Assembly: GCA_013815405.1 (NCBI GenBank)
Contig: JACDGF010000069.1
Span: forward strand, 2,554 to 8,666
Direction: 5' to 3'
DNA: 6,113 nucleotides
DNA from: Caulobacteraceae bacterium
Lineage (GTDB): Bacteria > Pseudomonadota > Alphaproteobacteria > Caulobacterales > Caulobacteraceae
Shown here: one piece after another, positions 1-6,113 of the stretch
How the letters are laid out: every line of letters starts with the position of its first letter
Position numbering within the stretch: the stretch's first letter is position 1
Position numbers and translations under genes: made by a program
Notes under the pieces: model-generated
What the model saw: the letters and a program-made list of their open reading frames with translations, nothing else
Database searches by the model: none
Told to the model about the DNA's origin: nothing

Positions 1-1407
1 AAGCAGTACTGGGGACCCGAGCCCGCGACGATCTTCTATCATCGCACTACCGGAATCTGGCAGCCGGTCTGGCTGGAGCCGCTCGGCGAAGCTTCCATCG
101 AGGAGGTCCGCTGGACGCCCGACCCGGAGCGCTACGCCGTGGCCATGCGGCTTCGGCTCGGCGGCCGTCCCGCTGCCGCCTCCCGCGCCCGCCTTCGCCT
201 CTCGCTGAACGGACGGCTCCTCGCCGAGGACACCTACGCCCTCGCCGGACCCGATCTGGAGCGCGAGATCGTGCTGCCCCGGCGCATGCACCGTGCGCAA
301 ACACTGCGGTGGGCCCCTCATCATCCAAACCTGATCGACGCGGTCATCGAGTTGCTCGACCCCGACGGCAAGGTGATCGACCAGGTGAAGAGCTATTTCG
401 GCTTGCGCCGGATCGAGGCGGTCGATGGAAAACTGCTCCTGAACGGTGTTCCTACGTTTCTGCGCCTGGTCTTGGCTCAGAACTATTGGCCCTCTTCTCA
501 TCTGGCGCCCCCGAGCGACGCGGCGATCCGGCGCGAAGTGGAGCTGGTCAAGGAACTCGGCTTCAACGGCGTGCGCATTCACCAGAAGATCGAGGATCCG
601 CGTTTCCTCTATTGGTGCGACCGGCTCGGCGTCCTGGTTTGGGGTGAGGCAGCGAATGCCTACCAGTTCGACGAGCGAGCCGCCGAACGGTTAATGAACG
701 AGTGGGCGCAAGCGGTGCGCCGAGACTACAATCATCCCTGCATTATCGCCTGGGTTCCCCTCAATGAGAGCTGGGGCGTTCCCGATCTGGAGCACGACCC
801 TGCCCAGCGCGCCTTTGTGAAGGCGCTGTATCATCTCACTAAGACCCTCGACCCCACTCGCCCGGTGATGGGCAACGACGGCTGGCAACACGCCGAGGGC
901 GACATCTTAGGCGTGCACGACTACGCCGTCGACGCGGACAAGCTCACCGAGCGCTATGGTTCTCCCGAGGCTCTGCGTCACACCTTCGAGGCGCTGCGTC
1001 CCGCACACAACCGTTTGCTAATCGACGGTAAGACCTTCGGGAAAGAGCCGGTGGTCGTCAGCGAATTTGGCGGTTTGAGCCTCAAGCCGGAAGCCGGCCG
1101 CGACTGGTTCGGCTACGCCACCAGCGATAGCGCCCAAGACTTGCTCGCGCTCTACGAAAGCCTAGTCGGAGCCCTGCTCGACAGTACGGCGATCTCTGGC
1201 TTCTGCTACACCCAGCTCACAGACACGGAGCAGGAGACCAACGGCCTGCTCACCGCCGAGCGAGATCCCAAGCTCGACATCGCGGCCATCCACGCGATCA
1301 ACACCCGCCCCGCGGCGTCTGTTCCAAGCGAGGTCCTCGACACCATCCACCAGCGGGAGATCGCGGCCCGACGCGATCGGCGCGCGACAACGGTAAGCGG
1401 CGTTTAA
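1..1407 (+). CDS. Glycoside hydrolase family 2 protein (beta-galactosidase/beta-glucuronidase type), 5' end cut off by window
   Basis: The frame is open from base 1 to the TAA at 1405-1407, giving 468 residues with no start in the window. The first Met (139-141) lies inside the sugar-binding domain and is not the real start. In order: the end of the GH2 sugar-binding jelly roll (residues 1-40, with the family signature RTTGIWQPVWLE), an Ig-like beta-sandwich (about 48-130), and a TIM-barrel catalytic domain (about 135-440). The acid/base Glu is E256 in NESWG and the nucleophile is E355 in SEFGG, so both catalytic residues are intact. The GVRIHQK and DPRFLYWCDRLG stretches are also typical of the family. 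The enzyme should hydrolyse terminal beta-glycosides with retention; the sugar cannot be read from this part. Whether it is secreted is unknown because the N-terminus is missing. Codon use is looser than in the genes from 2133 on (TTA at 691 and 907, CTA at 1018). Its stop faces a GMC oxidoreductase remnant 4 bases away. Confidence 0.93.
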   Translation, partial: KQYWGPEPATIFYHRTTGIWQPVWLEPLGEASIEEVRWTPDPERYAVAMRLRLGGRPAAASRARLRLSLNGRLLAEDTYALAGPDLEREIVLPRRMHRAQTLRWAPHHPNLIDAVIELLDPDGKVIDQVKSYFGLRRIEAVDGKLLLNGVPTFLRLVLAQNYWPSSHLAPPSDAAIRREVELVKELGFNGVRIHQKIEDPRFLYWCDRLGVLVWGEAANAYQFDERAAERLMNEWAQAVRRDYNHPCIIAWVPLNESWGVPDLEHDPAQRAFVKALYHLTKTLDPTRPVMGNDGWQHAEGDILGVHDYAVDADKLTERYGSPEALRHTFEALRPAHNRLLIDGKTFGKEPVVVSEFGGLSLKPEAGRDWFGYATSDSAQDLLALYESLVGALLDSTAISGFCYTQLTDTEQETNGLLTAERDPKLDIAAIHAINTRPAASVPSEVLDTIHQREIAARRDRRATTVSGV

Positions 1408-1411
1408 CGCC

Positions 1412-1819
1412 TCAGCATCGCGCCAACTCTTCCGCGTTGCGGAAGGCGAGGGCGTAGATATTCAGCACTGGATTTACGCCTCCGTTAGTGACGTGGACGG
1501 AGCCGTCCATCACCCAGAGGTTGTCATGCCCGTGCACCCGGCCGTGGGCGGCGGTCACCCACGTCGTGGGATCGCACCCCATGCGGCAGGTCCCGGCCTG
1601 ATGTTGGCCTGCTGTGAGTTCGGAGCTGACGGGTCTCGTCCAGACCCGGCTGGCGCCCGAGGCTTCCATCCACTCGACGGCGCGCGCTTGATGTCGTTCG
1701 GCCACACGGTCGTCCGGCGCGCGCGAGATCGAGGTCGCCCCGTCCCGGCTCGCGCGAGAACCCCTCGCGTACGAAGCGTCGAGGCCCTTCAACGTCTTCA
1801 TCATGCCTCCGCCGGCCAC
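1412..1819 (-). pseudogene. GMC-family flavin oxidoreductase, C-terminal remnant
   Basis: Read on the - strand, the last roughly 100 codons are a clear GMC oxidoreductase C-terminal domain (GMC_oxred_C type): a VEWMEASGASRVW helix, GQHQAGTCRMG, GRVHGHDNLWVMDGSVHVTN, and GGVNPVLNIYALAFRNAEEL before the TGA at 1412-1414. The catalytic pair is present: His (codon 1601-1603) in GQHQAG and Asn (codon 1472-1474) in GGVNP, a His/Asn arrangement like choline oxidase. Full GMC proteins have about 500-550 residues. Here the FAD-binding N-terminal domain and most of the substrate domain are absent. The open frame continues to 2008, but beyond roughly 1740-1820 I no longer recognise GMC sequence, and it then runs antisense to an inositol-phosphate synthase fragment. 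I therefore call it a truncated, non-functional remnant; the upstream boundary is approximate. An in-frame ATG at 2006-2008 could in principle give a 198-residue product, but it could not bind FAD. Confidence 0.8.
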
Positions 1820-2008
1820 GTAACTGCGCTGGTCCGCATCGACTATTACCCGCCCCGCGGCGACAACAAGGAGGGCTGGGACAACATCGACATCTTCGGA
1901 TGGCTCGGCTATCCCATGCAGATCAAGGTCGACTTCCTCTGTCGCGCCTCCATCCTGGCCGTTCCGCTCGCGCTCGACGGCTGCGTTGCCATTCCCCTCG
2001 CTAGGCAA
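1820..2008 (+). pseudogene. Inositol-3-phosphate synthase, C-terminal fragment
   Basis: On the + strand, codons 1832-1978 read VRIDYYPPRGDNKEGWDNID, then IFGWLGYPMQIKVDFLCRAS, then ILAVPLALD. From memory this matches the well-conserved C-terminal part of bacterial myo-inositol-1-phosphate (inositol-3-phosphate) synthase, which turns glucose 6-phosphate into inositol 3-phosphate using NAD. The usual C-[R/E]-D-S-[IL]-L-A-x-P motif is here CRAS, with the conserved Asp lost. After LALD the similarity fades (only LARQG could still align), and the expected last 20-25 residues before the natural end are not recognisable. No synthase sequence is seen before about 1820, whereas the family runs to about 350 residues or more. 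Only about 50-60 codons survive, with no start and no ribosome binding site, so this is a dead fragment. It lies head to head with the GMC remnant, which points to a recombination or deletion junction near 1740-1825. Confidence 0.75.
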
Positions 2009-2117
2009 GGTCGAAACATCGGCGCGCCCACCGCGAGACGACCTCGCCGACGCGCGAAGCGCCGATCCTCCCGCTTGACCGCCGGGGGGTTTGGGCGGAG
2101 GTTGCCGGACGGTTCAC

Positions 2118-2125
2118 AGGGAGGG
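2118..2125 (+). promoter_or_regulatory. Ribosome binding site of the lipoprotein gene
   Basis: AGGGAGGG lies 7 bases before the ATG at 2133. It settles the start there and not at the in-frame ATG at 2091, whose extra 14 residues would put polar and charged sequence in front of the signal peptide. Confidence 0.75.
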
Positions 2126-2132
2126 CCTCACC

Positions 2133-2666
2133 ATGACTAAAACCCAACTCGCCGGCGCGGCGGTGGCCGCGCTGATGGCCGCGTCGGTCGGCGCCTGCGA
2201 CAAGGCCGAACCCGCCAGGCCGGCGGCCGACACCAGCAAGATCGCCGAGGCGGTCAAGGCGGACGTGGCGGGGCTGGTGACGGATTTCAACGCCCATGAC
2301 GCGGCCAAGGTCGCCGGCCATTCCGCCGCCGACGTGGTTCAGATGGCCCACGGGGGGCCGAACATCGTCGGCGCGGCCGCGGACCTCGCGGCCAACCAGA
2401 AGGCCTTCGCGGGCGACCCGACCGCACACGTCACGGTCGCCGACCCGGTCGTGGATGTCGCCGCCTCCGGCGACATGGCGGTCTATCGTTCGACCTACGC
2501 CTTCAACGTCACGGACCCCAAGACCCGCAAGCCCGTGACCGAGAACGGCAACTACGTGGCGGGCTACAAGCGGCAGGCCGACGGATCGTGGAAAATCGCC
2601 TGGGCGGTCGTCTCCGACACCGGGCCCGCGCCAGCCGCGAAGAGCCAAGGCGCCAACGGGAAATAG
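2133..2666 (+). CDS. SnoaL/DUF4440-like (NTF2-fold) lipoprotein
   Basis: 177 residues. The N-terminus is a lipoprotein signal: Lys3, a hydrophobic stretch at 6-19, and the lipobox VGAC with the modified Cys at residue 22. Mature protein would start CDKAEP, followed by a Pro/Ala-rich linker to about residue 33. Residues 36-163 look like an NTF2-fold domain of the SnoaL/DUF4440 kind: an N-terminal helix with a D-x-N-A-x-D motif (FNAHDAAKV, 52-60), alternating strands, an ENGNYVAGYKR strand (137-147) and the closing ADGSWKIAWAVVSDT (149-163), the usual DGxWKI signature. Such domains are small-molecule-binding or enzymatic scaffolds. I see no catalytic set that gives a specific reaction, so the role is unknown. 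It is expected to be membrane-anchored on the periplasmic side; Asp at +2 would favour inner-membrane retention by the E. coli rule, which may not hold here. It is a single gene, convergent with the - strand monooxygenase gene. Third-position GC is very high, as in the genes to its right. Confidence 0.88.
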   Translation: MTKTQLAGAAVAALMAASVGACDKAEPARPAADTSKIAEAVKADVAGLVTDFNAHDAAKVAGHSAADVVQMAHGGPNIVGAAADLAANQKAFAGDPTAHVTVADPVVDVAASGDMAVYRSTYAFNVTDPKTRKPVTENGNYVAGYKRQADGSWKIAWAVVSDTGPAPAAKSQGANGK

Positions 2667-2717
2667 ATGATCGTCGTGGCGGTGCGGCGGAACTCTCGCC
2701 GGCAAGCCCAACGGACA

Positions 2718-2736
2718 CCTCTCCCGGAGGGAGAGG
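2718..2736. repeat. Perfect 8-bp palindrome in convergent intergenic gap (REP-like hairpin)
   Basis: CCTCTCCC (2718-2725), loop GGA, GGGAGAGG (2729-2736), followed by a run of six A (2740-2745). It sits in the 186-base gap between two convergent genes. Read on + there is no T run after the stem, and read on - the T run comes before the stem, so it is not a standard intrinsic terminator for either gene. GC-rich palindromes of this CTCTCCC/GGGAGAG kind are common between genes in GC-rich proteobacteria and are often dispersed repeats. It could still slow polymerase or protect 3' ends. The rest of the gap (2667-2717 and 2746-2852) shows nothing I can name. Confidence 0.6.
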
Positions 2737-2852
2737 GGTAAAAAAGAGTGACTCCGGCGGCCAATTCCAGAGCGACGGCCGAGATATGTCAATGCGGTAG
2801 CGTTCTGCGCGGAGAGAGGGCACAGGGACGCAGTGGGGTCATTCCTCCCTGA

Positions 2853-4394
2853 CTAACCCAAGCCGCCGCCTTCCGCGAACCCGATGTTCCGCTCGGCGAA
2901 GTAACGCTCCACGGCCGCCGGCGAGCCGTCGGGGTCGGCGAGCGCGACATAGGTGTCGGGCCTGAGCAGATAGAGGGCGCCGCGGGCGAGGCCCGCCCGC
3001 TCGAACGCCGGGCGCCAGGCGAACGCCTCCAGGGCAAGGCCGTGGGCCTCGCACCAGGCGGCGAGCCCGGGGCGGGGCGTCCCGTAGACGTGGGCTTGCC
3101 AGGACATGGCCGAAAGCGAGGCGAAGTTGTTCCCGGCATCGGTGGCGACCAGCGGCAGGCGGTCGCCGCCGCGCACGCCGCCCGCCTTGCCGGCGCTGAG
3201 CGGCCCGGCCCGATAGTCAAGGGTGATCTGGCTGACGGTGCGAAAGAGGAAGTCGCGCACGGCCTTGACGCGGATGGCCGCCGGGAACGCCAGGGGGACC
3301 AGGCGGGTCCGGATCAGGTTGGCGATCACGCCCCCGGCGGTGGCGAGGTTGAACGCCCGGTCGGTGGTGGCCACCAGCCGGCGCGCGAAGCCGATCCTCT
3401 CGCTCTCGTAGCTGTCCAGAAGCGTATCCGGCGCCCGGCCCCCGAGGACGGCGGCCAGCTTCCAGGCCAGGTTGATCGCGTCGCCGATGCCGGTGTTCAT
3501 GCCCTGGCCGCCGGCGGGGCTGTGGATGTGCGCCGCGTCGCCCAGCAGGAAGGCCCGCCCCTCGCGGAAGCGCCCGGCGACCCGGTGGTGGACGTGGTAG
3601 GTCGAAAACCAGTTCACCCGCCGGGCCTCGACCTTCAGATGCTCGACCGCCCGGACGGCGACATCGGCGAAGGTCAGGGTTTCGGGATGGTCGGCCCGTT
3701 CGTCCCTGACCGTCCCGATCAGCCGCGCGCGCCCCTCGCCGGCCATCGGGAAGACGCCCAGGAAGTCGGCCTCCTCCAGGTCGATGTGCAACTCCCCATC
3801 GACCGCCGGCCCGCTCGCCTCCACGTCGGCCACATAGAAGACCTGGCGGTAGGTCCCGCCGGGAAACCCCACGCCCAGCATCTCGCGAACCCGCGACCGC
3901 GCGCCATCGCAGCCGGCGATGAACGCCGCCTCGCACGCCGCCTCGCCGCCGTCCGGCCCGCGCAGCCGCGCCGCGACGTGGTCGCCCAGGTCCTCGAAGC
4001 CGGTCAGCTCGGTCCCGCGTTCGACCGCCACGCCAAATCCCTCCAGGCGCTCGATCAGCAACCGCTCATGCTCATCCTGGGGAAAGATCAGCAGGAAGGG
4101 ATAGGGGGTCAGGCCCTCCCCCACTCTCTCGAACGCCACGCGCGCCGCCTTCTCGCCCCTGACCCACAGGTTGACGCCGGGCGTCTTGTGGCCGCGCGCC
4201 ACGACCGCGTCGGTGAGATCGAGCTGGCGATAGAGTTCGAGGGTGCGGGCCTGGACGGCCAGGGCGCGGGAGGTGGTTCCCGGCTCGGCGGTCTTGTCGA
4301 CGATGCGGACCGCCACCCCGAGCTTGGCCAGCCACAGGGCGAGCACCAGGCCGGTAGGGCCCGCGCCGACGATCAGGACGTCCGCCCGCGTCAT
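2853..4394 (-). CDS. FAD-dependent monooxygenase (group A flavoprotein aromatic hydroxylase type)
   Basis: 513 residues, full length for the PheA/TfdB/MhpA-like group. The Rossmann FAD motif GAGPTG is at 10-15, after the first strand (DVLIVGAG). SRALAVQARTLEL (42-54) is the usual Arg-rich segment near the flavin. GCDGARSRVRE (161-171) is the DG motif for FAD and NAD(P)H, and LLGDAAHIHSPAGGQGMNTG (283-302) is the GD motif that binds the FAD ribityl chain. The C-terminal end (from about 400), with ALYLLRPDTYVALADPDGSP (473-492), looks like the thioredoxin-like tail of phenol-hydroxylase-type enzymes. No signal peptide, so cytosolic. The expected reaction is NAD(P)H- and O2-dependent hydroxylation of a phenolic or other aromatic compound; the substrate cannot be told from sequence. 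The start (4392-4394) is placed just before the first beta strand, with AGGGAG at 4410-4405, 10 bases upstream. The gene begins 40 bases after the kinase stop on the same strand, so the two may share a transcript. No ring-cleavage or other catabolic genes are seen next to it. Confidence 0.93.
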   Translation of the reverse strand: MTRADVLIVGAGPTGLVLALWLAKLGVAVRIVDKTAEPGTTSRALAVQARTLELYRQLDLTDAVVARGHKTPGVNLWVRGEKAARVAFERVGEGLTPYPFLLIFPQDEHERLLIERLEGFGVAVERGTELTGFEDLGDHVAARLRGPDGGEAACEAAFIAGCDGARSRVREMLGVGFPGGTYRQVFYVADVEASGPAVDGELHIDLEEADFLGVFPMAGEGRARLIGTVRDERADHPETLTFADVAVRAVEHLKVEARRVNWFSTYHVHHRVAGRFREGRAFLLGDAAHIHSPAGGQGMNTGIGDAINLAWKLAAVLGGRAPDTLLDSYESERIGFARRLVATTDRAFNLATAGGVIANLIRTRLVPLAFPAAIRVKAVRDFLFRTVSQITLDYRAGPLSAGKAGGVRGGDRLPLVATDAGNNFASLSAMSWQAHVYGTPRPGLAAWCEAHGLALEAFAWRPAFERAGLARGALYLLRPDTYVALADPDGSPAAVERYFAERNIGFAEGGGLG

Positions 4395-4434
4395 GCCTTC
4401 GCGGCTCCCTGAAGGAAGATTTGGCTTCGAGGCG

Positions 4435-5949
4435 TCAAACGAGGGCGAAGACGATCGTCGCTTCGAGGCCGCCGGGCAGGAACTCCATCCGCGCCTCGCC
4501 GCCGAGATCCCGGGTCAGGCGCTCGATCAGGAGCGTGCCGAAGCCGCCGCCGCCGCCGGCTTCCACGGGCCGCTCGGCCTGCTCGCGCCAGGTCAGGACC
4601 GCCCCTTCCGGGGCGGGTCCGCAGCGAACCGTCAGGCGGCCTTCCGGCGTCGAGAGCGCCCCGTACTTTCCGGCATTGGTCAAGAGCTCATGGACGATGA
4701 GCCCCAGGCTGACCGCGCCTCGGGGCCCGATCGCCATCACTTCGCAATCCAGGGCGACCTGGGGCCCGGCGTCGAGCCAGGGGGCCAGTTCGGCCTTGAG
4801 GACGTGGCACACTTCGGTCACCTCCGTCTCGGCTTGGACCAGCGCGTCCTGGGTCCTGGCCATGGCGTGGATGCGGTCGGCCAGGGTGGCCTGGAATTCC
4901 TCCACGGTCCTGGCCGACTTGCCGGTGAGCATGGCCAGGGACTGCACGACGGTCAGCATGTTCTTGACCCGATGGTTCATCTCGTCGGCGAGCAGCTTCT
5001 GGCGTTCCTCGGCGATCACGCGGGCGGTCACGTCATGGCCCTGGACGAAGATCCCCGTCACCGCCCCGGAGGCGTCCCGGATCGGCTGATAGACGAAGTC
5101 GACGTAGCGCAGTCGCCGCGCGCCGTCGGGCCGATCCTCGAACTGGAGGGGGACGCCCGACCCGACGTGCGGCTCGCCCGAGGCATAGGCGCCGTCGAGC
5201 AGTTCGAAGAAGCCTTGCCCGGCCACTTCGCGGATCGCCTCGCGAACGCTCTTTCCGGCCAGGTCGCCGCGGCCGACCAGCCGGTCGTAGGCGGCGTTGG
5301 TCAGTTCGAACACGTGGCCTGGCCCCTTCAGCACGGCCATGAATCCCGGCGCCTGCTCGAAGAAGTCGCGAAGGCGCCCGGCGTAGGACGCCAGCTGGGC
5401 GTTGGCCGCGGCCAGGGATTCCTTGACCCGGTGTTCCCGGGTCACGTCGTTGCAGACCACCAGGACGCCGCCGACCCCGTCCTCGTCGTCGATCGGGCTG
5501 TAGCCATAGGTCCACCAGACCGCCTGGCGCGCGCCGTGCCGCGTCACCGGCACGAGCTGGTCCTCGTGCCAGGTGGCCCCCTTGCCGGCCATCACCAGGT
5601 CGATCTGCGGGCCGATGATCGGCCAGATCTCCGCCCAGCAGTCGGCGCCCCTCTGGCCCAGGGCGGAGGGGTGTCTCTCGGGCCCCATCGTCTCGCGATA
5701 GGCGTCGTTGTAGAACTGGATGAGATCGGTCCCCCACCAGATGAACATCGGGTGGCGGGAGCCCAGCATCAGCCGCACGGCGATCTTGAGGCTGCGCGGC
5801 CAGGACTCCGGGGGGCCCAAGGGCGAGGAAGCCCAGTCGTAGGCGCGGATCAGCCGCCCCATCTCGCCGCCGTCGCCGAGGAAAACGGGGTCGCCGGCCG
5901 CCTCGGCGGGCCGCGCCGGCCTCCCGCCCCCGCCTTTCAAGCCACCCAT
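4435..5949 (-). CDS. Soluble PAS-PAS HWE-family sensor histidine kinase
   Basis: 504 residues, no membrane segment and no signal peptide, so a cytosolic sensor. The N-terminal EMGRLIRAYDWASSPLGPPE (29-48) is the common lead-in of this kinase group. PAS 1 covers about 55-172 (PMFIWWGTDLIQFYNDAY) and PAS 2 about 193-310 (FFEQAPGFMAVLKG to FVQGHDVTAR). The kinase core follows: DEMNHRVKNMLTVVQSLA (322-339) with phospho-acceptor His326; N box IVHELLTNAGKYGALS (418-433), whose His420 is the H of HWE; WRE (454-456) as the W-x-E; then a Gly-rich loop GGGGGFGTLLIERL (465-478). These residues assign it to the HWE family, and none of them is missing. HWE kinases usually phosphorylate single-domain or PhyR-type response regulators; no partner lies in this window. 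The start at 5947-5949 has GAGGG 5 bases upstream; Met30 is a possible later start but would trim the conserved lead-in. It lies upstream of the monooxygenase gene (40-base gap) and divergent from the gene at 6068. Confidence 0.93.
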   Translation of the reverse strand: MGGLKGGGGRPARPAEAAGDPVFLGDGGEMGRLIRAYDWASSPLGPPESWPRSLKIAVRLMLGSRHPMFIWWGTDLIQFYNDAYRETMGPERHPSALGQRGADCWAEIWPIIGPQIDLVMAGKGATWHEDQLVPVTRHGARQAVWWTYGYSPIDDEDGVGGVLVVCNDVTREHRVKESLAAANAQLASYAGRLRDFFEQAPGFMAVLKGPGHVFELTNAAYDRLVGRGDLAGKSVREAIREVAGQGFFELLDGAYASGEPHVGSGVPLQFEDRPDGARRLRYVDFVYQPIRDASGAVTGIFVQGHDVTARVIAEERQKLLADEMNHRVKNMLTVVQSLAMLTGKSARTVEEFQATLADRIHAMARTQDALVQAETEVTEVCHVLKAELAPWLDAGPQVALDCEVMAIGPRGAVSLGLIVHELLTNAGKYGALSTPEGRLTVRCGPAPEGAVLTWREQAERPVEAGGGGGFGTLLIERLTRDLGGEARMEFLPGGLEATIVFALV

Positions 5950-6013
5950 GCGCGCCCTCGCCTTCGACCCTTCGACTATGACCGTCGCCGCGGGGTTTGG
6001 CGACTCCGCGCAC

Positions 6014-6038
6014 GGAACCTCGGCCGGCCGCCCGTGTT
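6014..6038 (+). promoter_or_regulatory. Weak candidate EcfG-type (general stress sigma factor) promoter
   Basis: GGAAC at 6014-6018, a 16-base spacer, then TGTT at 6035-6038, against the alphaproteobacterial EcfG consensus GGAAC-N16/17-CGTT (one mismatch in the -10). It points at the gene starting at 6068, with about 30 bases left for a leader. In GC-rich DNA such a match can arise by chance, so this is only a candidate. Confidence 0.3.
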
Positions 6039-6055
6039 GCTGTGTCGGGGCCGAT

Positions 6056-6059
6056 GGAG
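6056..6059 (+). promoter_or_regulatory. Ribosome binding site for the gene at 6068
   Basis: GGAG, 8 bases before the ATG at 6068. The nearby ATG at 6054 reaches a stop after nine codons, which leaves 6068 as the likely start. Confidence 0.5.
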
Positions 6060-6067
6060 CCTTTGAG

Positions 6068-6113
6068 ATGTCTCGGATTTTGACCCTTGGCGCGCTTTTG
6101 ACCGCCGCCGCCC
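6068..6113 (+). CDS. Start of an unidentified gene with signal-peptide-like N-terminus (3' end outside window)
   Basis: Only the first 15 codons are visible: MSRILTLGALLTAAA. An Arg at position 3 followed by an uninterrupted hydrophobic, Ala/Leu-rich stretch is what the start of a Sec signal peptide or lipoprotein signal looks like, so the product is probably exported or membrane-anchored. The gene is divergent from the histidine kinase (118 bases between the two starts), has a GGAG ribosome binding site at good distance, and may be preceded by a GGAAC-type promoter. The protein family cannot be told from 15 residues. The main doubt is whether this is a gene at all, since the frame is cut by the window end. 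Confidence 0.55.
   Translation, partial: MSRILTLGALLTAAA

Noticed and set aside
2018..2066. Inverted repeat ATCGGCGC (2018-2025) and GCGCCGAT (2059-2066)
   Set aside because: The arms are 8 bp with a 33-base loop and no T run. In DNA this GC-rich such pairs are common, so I do not call a terminator or recombination site.
2075..2103. TTGACC at 2075-2080 as a -35 box for the lipoprotein gene
   Set aside because: At 17 bases spacing the -10 position reads GAGGTT, far from TATAAT, and no Caulobacter-type -10 is seen at shorter spacing.
1493..2140. 215-codon + strand frame taken as one intact gene
   Set aside because: Only its middle part (about 1820-2008) has family-like sequence. The first 100 codons are antisense to the GMC remnant and the end runs into the lipoprotein start, so it is a chance frame holding a gene fragment.
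2001..2792. 263-codon frame on - strand across the lipoprotein gene
   Set aside because: It is antisense to a gene with a clear signal peptide, ribosome binding site and SnoaL/DUF4440-like end. The translation is His/Arg/Gly-rich shadow sequence that also runs through the intergenic palindrome.
3042..4412. 456-codon open frame on + strand opposite the monooxygenase gene
   Set aside because: It runs antisense to a gene with complete FAD motifs, its protein is rich in Gly, Pro, Ala, Arg and Asp without any recognisable domain, and such mirror frames are expected where third codon positions are very GC-rich.
4243..6066. 607-codon open frame on + strand opposite the histidine kinase gene
   Set aside because: It spans the antisense of two genes and the gap between them, shows no domain, and is a shadow of the - strand kinase frame.

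Overview
The window is high-GC bacterial DNA. The protein families and gene style fit an alphaproteobacterium, most likely of the Caulobacter/Phenylobacterium type. This is an inference from a cytosolic PAS-PAS-HWE sensor kinase, very GC-rich third codon positions and SnoaL/DUF4440-like lipoproteins. It is not proven by any marker gene.

Left part (1-about 2010): the 3' three-quarters of a glycoside hydrolase family 2 gene on the + strand (1-1407, 5' end outside the window), then a gene-remnant zone with no intact gene. The remnants are the C-terminal end of a GMC-family flavin oxidoreductase on the - strand, whose stop lies 4 bases from the GH2 stop, and a short piece of the C-terminal end of inositol-3-phosphate synthase on the + strand. 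The two remnants sit back to back, as expected after a deletion or rearrangement inside a carbohydrate/inositol gene cluster. Base and codon use here are more mixed (TTA and CTA leucine codons, lines of 55-57% GC) than in the right part.

Right part (2133-6113): ordinary-looking, very GC-rich genes. A small SnoaL/DUF4440-like lipoprotein gene (+, 2133-2666) faces, across a 186-base gap holding a perfect 8-bp palindrome, a - strand pair. That pair is an upstream soluble HWE-family sensor histidine kinase (5949-4435) followed 40 bases later by a FAD-dependent aromatic-ring-hydroxylase-type monooxygenase (4394-2853). Spacing and direction suggest the two can be co-transcribed. At the right edge a new + strand gene begins at 6068, divergent from the kinase. 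It has a good ribosome binding site, a signal-peptide-like N-terminus and a weak candidate EcfG-type promoter.

No mobile element, RNA gene or CRISPR array is visible, and I see no convincing sign of an undescribed multi-gene system. The points most worth checking are the two-gene scar at 1412-2010, the composition step beside it, and the kinase/monooxygenase pairing.
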